Assembly (NCBI GenBank): GCA_900544435.1
Contig: UQVG01000135.1
Coordinates: 1-5,946, forward strand
DNA length: 5,946 nucleotides
Source of the DNA: an uncultured Erysipelotrichaceae bacterium
GTDB taxonomy: Bacteria; Bacillota_I; Bacilli_A; Erysipelotrichales; Coprobacillaceae
Reading direction: 5' to 3'
This document shows positions 1 to 5,604 of this stretch, piece by piece. Position 1 is the stretch's first letter, and each line of letters starts with the position of its first letter. The notes under the pieces were generated by a model. That model saw nothing but the letters and a program-made list of their open reading frames with translations, had not been told where the DNA came from and ran no database searches. The position numbers and the translations under genes were made by a program.

Positions 1-15
1 TACTCAATTTATCCG

Positions 16-45
16 AACCATACTATGCACATGTGTCAGATGGTT
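16..45. repeat. inverted repeat AACCAT-N18-ATGGTT enclosing CACATGTG
   Basis: AACCAT (16-21) and ATGGTT (40-45) are exact inverted copies around an 18-nt spacer that itself holds the perfect 8-bp palindrome CACATGTG (28-35). The two dyads are off-centre by one base. On the minus strand the element lies just downstream of the possible promoter, where a repressor operator or a leader hairpin would sit. No T-run follows, so it does not look like a terminator. Confidence 0.35.
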
Positions 46-74
46 AATTAAGTTTATTAAAATATATTTGTCAA
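46..74 (-). promoter_or_regulatory. possible promoter for a gene beyond the left edge
   Basis: The minus strand reads an exact TTGACA at 74-69. At 16-17 nt spacing it is followed by CTTAAT or TTAATT (about 52-46), which are only fair -10 elements. An A6T6 palindrome (73-92) lies just upstream and could act as an UP-like or curved element. No start codon with a useful open frame follows before the window ends, so the target gene is not visible. Confidence 0.3.
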
Positions 75-92
75 TTAAAAAATTTTTTAATT
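73..92. repeat. 20-bp perfect AT palindrome in the intergenic region
   Basis: The sequence is AATT, six A, six T, AATT: a perfect palindrome with no loop and no GC pairs. It sits 13 nt after the stop of the VanY-like gene. It is a poor terminator because it has no GC stem, though an A-tract/T-tract of this kind can bend DNA. The rest of the 105-nt intergenic stretch shows no RNA gene or open frame worth calling. Confidence 0.5.
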
Positions 93-105
93 TCATACTT
101 TAAAA

Positions 106-1248
106 CTATTGATTATTTAATTCTTCTAAACATAAATTTTGATCATGCATCTTTTTGGCATTTTCTTTACCAACATATCTAAAAATATTACAACTTTCTT
201 TTTGTGTGATTGCTACTTTATCACTTGGATATCTTAAAACATATCCATATTCATAACAATGTGCCACCAACCATTGATAAACATCTGTCGAAACAAATTC
301 AACATCTTTCATACCACTAACCTTTAAAGAAACGGATGTTCCTAGTTGGAATTCACTATATCCTGCTTGAAGAGAATGTCCTTCTAAATTTAATATATCA
401 TAGCTCGTATAAGCATTTGTTACCAAAAATCTTTTCTTAATACTTTTATATAAATCATCATACATTTGTTTTAAAGCACTATAAGCATCTTCATTTAAAT
501 ACATTGAATAAGATAATCTTGAAATATTTTCAATCATTGTCATATGTTTGGACTCATAACCACCAATAAAAGTTGTGTCATTAATCACTTGAGTCATCAA
601 ATCAATTTTATATAAACGTGAAGCATTGGCTTTTAATTCTGTATTCATTAAAGTATAAAGTCCTTGTGCATCATAAGTACTTACCATTTCTTTAAATAAT
701 TTATATGTATCATCTTCTTCATTTTCTAAAGTATCAACATAATTATTAGTAAGTACAATGTAACGATAATCATCATCACTATAAAGTGTTCTTAATAGTT
801 GATAATAGCGTACATTATCAAAATCAAAATACGTACTTTTTTGATATGCATAAAATAAATCATTTTTGATAAGTGTTTTAAAATATGTATCTGTTTGACT
901 ACCAAACTCGACTGTGAGTCGGTCAACAACACTATTGACATCATTAATTAAATCTACTAAGGAACTGTATTTTTTTGCTTCTCTTAACTCATTATAATAT
1001 TGATAATATTGTAAATGAAATTGATCATACGTAATATAATCAATAAATTCATTAACTGCAATTCCATGATCAATTAAATAATCTTGCTCTTCTTTATCTA
1101 AATATTTTTCTATTAAAGAACGATTATCATTATCTATACCATTAACACGGTAAAAACGATCATACTTCATATTTAATGATGTAAAAGCAAATAAAAAACA
1201 TAAAGTTGCTAGAACATAAAGATGCCAGCTTTTTAATTTCATCTTCAT
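106..1248 (-). CDS. membrane-anchored VanY-like (peptidase M15B) protein, predicted catalytically inactive
   Basis: The 380-residue protein starts with a Lys-rich stub and one hydrophobic segment (about residues 8-25), without a lipobox cysteine. This suggests a signal anchor with the rest outside the cell. A long Tyr-, Asp- and Asn-rich linker (about 30-240) leads to a C-terminal region with the fold signature of VanY D,D-carboxypeptidases: EDAYSALKQMYDDL, VTNAYTSYDIL (where ITSGYRSYEYQ is usual), AGYSEFQLGTSVSLKV, WLVAHCYEYGYVLRYPSDK (about 326-344) and FRYVG (356-360). The catalytic residues are gone. The zinc ligands of SEHxxGxxxD read F300 and S307, the EPWH tetrad reads S352-C353-N354-I355, and the SGYRS arginine is T281. 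The scaffold is kept while metal and base are lost, so hydrolysis of peptidoglycan stem peptides is unlikely. A binding or regulatory role at the cell wall is inference. The reading frame is intact, which argues against a decaying pseudogene. It follows a terminator, so expression is probably separate from uvrC. Confidence 0.85.
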   Translation of the reverse strand: MKMKLKSWHLYVLATLCFLFAFTSLNMKYDRFYRVNGIDNDNRSLIEKYLDKEEQDYLIDHGIAVNEFIDYITYDQFHLQYYQYYNELREAKKYSSLVDLINDVNSVVDRLTVEFGSQTDTYFKTLIKNDLFYAYQKSTYFDFDNVRYYQLLRTLYSDDDYRYIVLTNNYVDTLENEEDDTYKLFKEMVSTYDAQGLYTLMNTELKANASRLYKIDLMTQVINDTTFIGGYESKHMTMIENISRLSYSMYLNEDAYSALKQMYDDLYKSIKKRFLVTNAYTSYDILNLEGHSLQAGYSEFQLGTSVSLKVSGMKDVEFVSTDVYQWLVAHCYEYGYVLRYPSDKVAITQKESCNIFRYVGKENAKKMHDQNLCLEELNNQ

Positions 1249-1253
1249 CACCA

Positions 1254-1258
1254 TCCTT
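1254..1258 (-). promoter_or_regulatory. ribosome binding site that decides the start of the VanY-like gene
   Basis: The minus strand reads AAGGATGGTGATG. The first ATG (1254-1252) touches AAGG directly and is too close to use it. The third codon of that frame, ATG at 1248-1246, lies 5 nt after AAGGA, a normal spacing. A further in-frame ATG at 1242-1240 lies 11 nt away. The 1248 start is therefore preferred; the N-terminus differs by only two residues in either direction. Confidence 0.6.
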
Positions 1259-1268
1259 ATTATATAGA

Positions 1269-1274
1269 ATTATA
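1269..1274 (-). promoter_or_regulatory. possible -10 element for the VanY-like gene
   Basis: The minus strand reads an exact TATAAT just after the terminator T-run. A start of transcription about 7 nt further on (near 1262) would leave a leader of about 14 nt that still includes the AAGGA ribosome binding site. No recognisable -35 hexamer lies 16-18 nt upstream (AGCGAA or similar), and there is no TG extension. The DNA is very AT-rich and a second TATAAT occurs at 1259-1264, so chance is a real possibility. Confidence 0.28.
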
Positions 1275-1275
1275 G

Positions 1276-1315
1276 AAAAAAGATAAAGGAATTCGCTAAA
1301 GCTGCAATTCCTTTA
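1276..1315 (-). terminator. intrinsic terminator overlapping the 3' end of the gerE-like gene
   Basis: On the minus strand a perfect 10-bp stem forms between TAAAGGAATT (1315-1306) and AATTCCTTTA (1293-1284). The 12-nt loop contains a further small GC/GC pairing around TTTA. After the stem come T, C and six consecutive T residues (1281-1276). A hairpin followed by a T-run in this direction is a classic Rho-independent terminator. The ascending arm lies in the codons for the last Leu-Lys-Glu-Leu of the gerE-like protein, and the TAG stop is in the loop. It would end the mutS2-uvrC-gerE transcript before the VanY-like gene. No comparable T-run follows the hairpin on the plus strand, so it acts one way. 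Confidence 0.85.
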
Positions 1316-1499
1316 ACCTCACTAATTCAAAAACTGCTTGTATTCGTGATTCAACCCCTAACTTTTGAATCACATTTGAAATATGGTTTCTTACTGTTTT
1401 TTCACTAATATTTAATTCTTTAGCAATCTCTTTAGTAGAGAAATTTTTAACCAATAAATGAAATATTTCTTTTTCTCTTGGTGTTAATATAATATTCAT
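1296..1499 (-). CDS. gerE: GerE-like stand-alone LuxR-type helix-turn-helix regulator
   Basis: This 67-residue protein is essentially a bare LuxR/GerE DNA-binding domain: LTPREKEIF at the N-terminus, scaffold and recognition helices across about 21-47 (TKEIAKELNISEKTVRNHI), then KLGV and a dimerisation-type last helix ending ELQL. There is no receiver, PAS or autoinducer domain. From memory of the Bacillus subtilis protein (74 residues), similarity extends over nearly the whole length, including ISEKTVRNHISN, QKLGV and the ELxL ending, so GerE is the best name. GerE is the late mother-cell sporulation regulator in Bacillus. Whether this organism sporulates cannot be seen here, so function is inferred; a generic small LuxR-type regulator is the alternative. 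The start is well supported by AAGGAA 7 nt upstream. The gene follows uvrC after 36 nt with no visible terminator between them. Its final codons form the first arm of an intrinsic terminator. Confidence 0.88.
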   Translation of the reverse strand: MNIILTPREKEIFHLLVKNFSTKEIAKELNISEKTVRNHISNVIQKLGVESRIQAVFELVRLKELQL

Positions 1500-1506
1500 A
1501 GTCCAC

Positions 1507-1512
1507 TTCCTT
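1507..1512 (-). promoter_or_regulatory. ribosome binding site of the gerE-like gene
   Basis: The minus strand reads AAGGAA followed by 7 nt (GTGGACT) and the ATG at 1499. This is the strongest Shine-Dalgarno sequence of the window and fixes the start of this short gene, which supports it being truly expressed. Confidence 0.75.
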
Positions 1513-1535
1513 AATAATAGTATATGAAAATTATA

Positions 1536-3299
1536 TTATTTGGTGTTTTGTAAAACAGTAAATAAATTTTTAGCAACTTCTTTGGGCAATACTTCTTCTA
1601 ATTGTTCAATTGTGGCTTCTTTTAATTTTTTAACAGACCCAAAATGTTTTAATAACTCTTTTTTTCTCTTTGGTCCAATGCCTTCAACATTGTCTAAAAT
1701 AGATTGAAATAAAGATTTAGAACGTACATTTTTATGGAAAGAAATTGCATAACGGTGTACTTCATCTTGCATACGTGTAAGTAAAAAGAAAAGCTCACTT
1801 TTTTTATCAATACTAATTTCATTAAAATCACTATCAATCAAAACAGCTGTTGAATGATGATCATCTTTAGCTAGTCCACATACTTTAATACCAATATTTA
1901 AACTATCAATGACTTCTTTTGCAACTTTAATTTGTCCTTTACCTCCATCAACAATAATCAAATCTGGCTTTTTTAATCCTTCAACAAGCACACGATAATA
2001 ACGACGATAAATAACTTCTTTCATACTGCCATAATCATCAGGACCTTCAACCGTTTTGATTTTAAATTTACGATAATCTTTTTTAGAAGGAACTCCATCA
2101 ACAAAACAAACCATCCCTGCAACTGCATAAGCTCCTTGAATATTAGAGTTATCAAACAATTCAATTCTTCTAGGAGTAATCATATTTAATTTTTCACCCA
2201 ATTGTTTAATAGCACCTACAGTTGCCTTTTGATTCTTTTCAATCAATAAAAATTTCTTTTCTAAAGCTTCTTTCGCATTATTTGTAGCCATTTCTACAAG
2301 TTTTGCTTTTTGTCCTTTTTGAGGCTTAATAATTTTACATTCAACAATTTCCTCTAATAAAGTTGTATCAATATCCTCTGGCAATAGAATTTCTTTAGGA
2401 TACGTATTCTCTTGATAAAACCCTACAATAAATTGCGTAATTTGTTCATGAACATCTTGTAAAGGTACTAGATTTAAATCTCTTGCAAGTAATTTTCCAT
2501 TTCTCATAAAGAAAAGTTGTAAAGAAAGATACCCTTTATCTTGATAATAACCAAAAATATCTCGATCAATTTGATCTGCAAATTGAACATGTTGTTTACT
2601 TGTAACATGATTAATATGCTGGATCAAATCACGGTATTCTTTCGCAAGTTCAAAATTTAAACTTTCTGAAGCTTGCATCATTTTATTTTGTAAATCATCT
2701 ATGATTTCTTTGGTATCTCCTTGAATAAATTGTGTAATTTGTTTAGTTATTTTTTTATATTCTTCTTCATCCACTTCATTGACACATGGTCCTAAACATT
2801 GATTTAATTGATAGTAAAGACATGTTTTTTTAGGAACGTGATTACATTTTCTAAGAGGATACAGACGATTTAATAATTTAAATGTTTCTCTAGCTGCTGT
2901 ACCATCTGGAAAGGGACCAAAGTGTTTATGTTTTTTATCCTTAGCGTTTCTAACAATTTTCAATCTTGGATGTCTTTCTTTTGTTAATTGGATATAAGGA
3001 TAATATTTATTATCCATAAAACTAATATTATATTTAGGTGCGTAATCTTTAATTAAGTTAATTTCTAATAAAAGTGCTTCCTTTTCACTATCTGTCACAA
3101 TATATTCAAAATCAACAATTTCTTGAACGAGCTTTGTTGTTTTATAATTATGACTTCCCATAAAATAAGAGGAAACCCTATTTTTTAATTTCTTTGCTTT
3201 TCCAACATAAATCACCGTGCCATCTTTATCTTTCATTAAATAACAGCCTGGTTGCATTGGTAAAAGTGATAACTTATCTTTAATATATTGAAGATCCAT
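1536..3299 (-). CDS. uvrC: UvrC: excinuclease ABC subunit C
   Basis: UvrC is the nuclease of bacterial nucleotide excision repair. It joins the UvrB-DNA lesion complex and cuts on both sides of the damage. The 587 residues show every expected part: a GIY-YIG domain (G18-C19-Y20, Y31-V32-G33, R41 and the metal-binding E79 in LLLEINLIK) for the 3' cut; four cysteines, C152, C160, C168 and C172, in the pattern associated with the iron-sulfur cluster; a UVR motif at about 197-232 for contact with UvrB; an RNase H-like nuclease domain for the 5' cut with D383 (FDNSN), D451 (IIVDGGKGQ) and H515 (DEVHRYAI); and tandem helix-hairpin-helix DNA-binding motifs at about 535-587 (VEGIGPKRKKELL). Length is normal, nothing catalytic is missing, and there is no tryptophan. 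The ATG overlaps the mutS2 TAA as TAATG, and no good Shine-Dalgarno sequence precedes it, so translation is probably coupled to mutS2. uvrA and uvrB are not in the window. Confidence 0.98.
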   Translation of the reverse strand: MDLQYIKDKLSLLPMQPGCYLMKDKDGTVIYVGKAKKLKNRVSSYFMGSHNYKTTKLVQEIVDFEYIVTDSEKEALLLEINLIKDYAPKYNISFMDNKYYPYIQLTKERHPRLKIVRNAKDKKHKHFGPFPDGTAARETFKLLNRLYPLRKCNHVPKKTCLYYQLNQCLGPCVNEVDEEEYKKITKQITQFIQGDTKEIIDDLQNKMMQASESLNFELAKEYRDLIQHINHVTSKQHVQFADQIDRDIFGYYQDKGYLSLQLFFMRNGKLLARDLNLVPLQDVHEQITQFIVGFYQENTYPKEILLPEDIDTTLLEEIVECKIIKPQKGQKAKLVEMATNNAKEALEKKFLLIEKNQKATVGAIKQLGEKLNMITPRRIELFDNSNIQGAYAVAGMVCFVDGVPSKKDYRKFKIKTVEGPDDYGSMKEVIYRRYYRVLVEGLKKPDLIIVDGGKGQIKVAKEVIDSLNIGIKVCGLAKDDHHSTAVLIDSDFNEISIDKKSELFFLLTRMQDEVHRYAISFHKNVRSKSLFQSILDNVEGIGPKRKKELLKHFGSVKKLKEATIEQLEEVLPKEVAKNLFTVLQNTK

Positions 3300-5602
3300 T
3301 ATTCAAAATATACCACTGTTGCACCTAATCCACCTTCATTAGGTCCACCATCTTGATAAGACTTTACATATTTATTTCTATCCAATAACTTTCTAACACC
3401 TTTTCTTAAAACACCTGTTCCCATTCCATGGATTATTCGTACTGTTGAATAGTTTGATACGAGTGCCCCATCAATAAATTTATCTACTGCATTCATTGCT
3501 TCTTCATAACGCATACCAATAATATTAAGTTCATAACTTTGTTTATTAGCTCTTCTTAATGAACGGATATTAGATGTTTCTTTCTTTTCTGGTACTTTTT
3601 CATGCATGAATTGAACTTCTGTTTTTTTAGCATTCAACTTTAAACCACCCATTGAAATTGTCAACATTCCTTTTTTATTAATATCAACGACTTCACCTTG
3701 GCGATTAACGGATAACACTTTAACAATATCACCTATTTTATAATCATGGTTTTCATGATTTTCAACCTGTTTCTTTTGATGTTTTAAATCACCTAATTGT
3801 TTTTTTGCTTGAATAACTTGATGTGGCTTAATTTGCCCTTGTAATTCTTTTAAAATTGCATCTGCTTTATTTTGTGCTTCTTCAAGAATCTTATTCGCAT
3901 CACTTTGAGCATCTTCAATCATTTTTTCTTTTTTAGATTGATAATTATCTATCAATTGTTGATAATGTTTTTCTTTATCAGCTGTTTCTTTTTGTAATTT
4001 TTCAAGTGCTTCTTTTTCTTGTAAAACAGCTGATAATTCTGATTGTAATTTTTCTAATAATTTTTGTGATGTTGTCATACTTTCATCTTTGATGATGAAA
4101 GCATGTTGAATAATATCTTGATTTAAACCTAAATGTTTTGAGATTTCAATAGCATAAGAATTTCCTACACTACCATCTAATAAACGATAAGTAGGTTGCA
4201 TTTTTTCTTGATCAAATTCAACCGAAGCAATCTTAATATAATCCGATTCTTTCGCAAACTCTTTTAATGCACTATAGTGAGTAGAAGCTAAAATATAAGC
4301 ACCTTTTTTATGTAAATAAGTTAAAATAGCTTCTGCTAAACTTTCACCTTCTTTAGGATCAGTTCCTGAACAAATTTCATCAATTATAACTAAACTATCT
4401 TTTGTTGCATGTTGCGTAATAAAAACCAATCTTTTCATATGCGATGAAAAAGTAGAAAGTGATTGTTCAATAGATTGTTCATCACCCACATCAACAAAAA
4501 CATCATCAAATAATGGAAGTTTTGCTTGTGTGACTGGAATTGGAAGTCCACAAATAGCCATTAAAGAAAGTAATCCCGCTGTTTTTAAAGCAACTGTTTT
4601 ACCCCCTGTATTACTTCCACTAATGAGTAAAATATCTTGTGGTTTCTTTAATACAATATCATTAGCGACAACTTCTTTTTGATCAATCAAAGGATGTCTT
4701 GCTTTAAGCAGTTCAATTTCCTGACAATTTTCATCAACGACTGGTATCACCATATCTAACTTTTTACCATATTCACTAATAGCAAAAATAGTATCCATTT
4801 CTATCATGATTTCTAAATCTTCATTTAAAACACGATCATAACTTCTTACCTTTTTTGTAAGCTCTAATAAAATACGATGAATTTCTAGTTGTTCATCCTG
4901 TCTAATTTGTGAAAGTTGATTGTTGTAAGCAACTATTTCTTCTGGTTCTACATAAGTTGTTCTTCCAGAAGAAGAATGTCCATGATGAATTCCCTTGATT
5001 TGATTTTTATAAGAAACATTGACTGGTAAAACAAAATGATCATTTCTTGTTGAAATGACATCATGAGATAAATAATCTTTATTTTGTGCTTTTAATGATT
5101 CAATTTTTTTTCTCATGTTGGCTTCAATCGCTGAAATTTGTCTTCTTAAACGATAGAGTTCATAACTAGCATGATCATAAATATTTCCACTTGGATCAAC
5201 ACATTTTAAAATTTCATTATATAAATCTTTAGGTAAATATAGTAATGAAAGTGTTTCTAGTAGATGTGTTTGATCAATTTCTTGATCTAAATAGGCTTGT
5301 ACTTCTTGTACATTTTTTAATATTTGTACAATTTTTAATAAATCCTGTGGATAACAAACACCACCTTTTTGAGCTTTTTGAAGTATTTCTTTAATGTCTT
5401 CATAAGGTGCTAAAGGAATACGACCATAAGCATAGATTATTTTCATAGCACTTGAAATATCATCTTGGTAGAGTTTTAAATCATCAATATCTTGAAATGG
5501 CTGAATTTGACCTATCTTATTCTTTGCCATTTCACTAAAACAATATTGTTTAATATGATCTTGAATAAAAGAAAATTCTAATGTTTGATAACTCTTTTTC
5601 AT
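3299..5602 (-). CDS. mutS2: MutS2: MutS-family ATPase with C-terminal Smr domain
   Basis: This is a 767-residue protein, close to the usual MutS2 length of about 780. It lacks the N-terminal mismatch-recognition domain of MutS, which fits a role other than mismatch repair. Family work links MutS2 to suppression of recombination and, in Bacillus, to splitting of collided ribosomes. Regions in order: a helical core/clamp region (about 1-300); Walker A GSNTGGKT at 329-336; Walker B with DEICSGTDP at 408-416, where DEIGAGTDP is more usual; an H-loop-like STHYSALK; a Glu/Lys/Gln-rich coiled coil at about 510-592; a small KOW-like beta domain at about 620-668; and a Smr domain at about 688-767. The Smr domain keeps HGMGTG (725-730) and the GGLGATVV ending, but its first motif reads LNIIG (692-696) instead of LDLRG. 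The protein contains no tryptophan. The start is supported by AAAGGA 8 nt upstream. The stop overlaps the uvrC start by 1 nt. Family assignment is very secure; whether the Smr part cleaves nucleic acid is doubtful. Confidence 0.97.
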   Translation of the reverse strand: MKKSYQTLEFSFIQDHIKQYCFSEMAKNKIGQIQPFQDIDDLKLYQDDISSAMKIIYAYGRIPLAPYEDIKEILQKAQKGGVCYPQDLLKIVQILKNVQEVQAYLDQEIDQTHLLETLSLLYLPKDLYNEILKCVDPSGNIYDHASYELYRLRRQISAIEANMRKKIESLKAQNKDYLSHDVISTRNDHFVLPVNVSYKNQIKGIHHGHSSSGRTTYVEPEEIVAYNNQLSQIRQDEQLEIHRILLELTKKVRSYDRVLNEDLEIMIEMDTIFAISEYGKKLDMVIPVVDENCQEIELLKARHPLIDQKEVVANDIVLKKPQDILLISGSNTGGKTVALKTAGLLSLMAICGLPIPVTQAKLPLFDDVFVDVGDEQSIEQSLSTFSSHMKRLVFITQHATKDSLVIIDEICSGTDPKEGESLAEAILTYLHKKGAYILASTHYSALKEFAKESDYIKIASVEFDQEKMQPTYRLLDGSVGNSYAIEISKHLGLNQDIIQHAFIIKDESMTTSQKLLEKLQSELSAVLQEKEALEKLQKETADKEKHYQQLIDNYQSKKEKMIEDAQSDANKILEEAQNKADAILKELQGQIKPHQVIQAKKQLGDLKHQKKQVENHENHDYKIGDIVKVLSVNRQGEVVDINKKGMLTISMGGLKLNAKKTEVQFMHEKVPEKKETSNIRSLRRANKQSYELNIIGMRYEEAMNAVDKFIDGALVSNYSTVRIIHGMGTGVLRKGVRKLLDRNKYVKSYQDGGPNEGGLGATVVYFE

Positions 5603-5604
5603 TT

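Noticed and set aside
73..92. AT palindrome as the terminator of the VanY-like gene
   Set aside because: The stem has no GC pairs and no loop, so a stable terminator hairpin is unlikely. No better terminator for this gene is visible before the edge.
1259..1264. Second TATAAT just before the VanY-like gene
   Set aside because: Transcription from it would start inside the start codon region and lose the ribosome binding site, so it is probably chance AT-rich sequence.
3742..3760. Hairpin AATCATG-GTTTT-CATGATT
   Set aside because: It arises from the repeated Asn-His-Glu-Asn-His-Asp codons of the mutS2 linker and lacks a T-run, so no separate signal is supported.
4080..4101. Hairpin with an 8-bp stem (CTTTCATC / GATGAAAG, 6-nt loop)
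   Set aside because: It lies inside the mutS2 coding sequence, has no T-run on either strand and few GC pairs, and is of a length expected by chance in AT-rich DNA.
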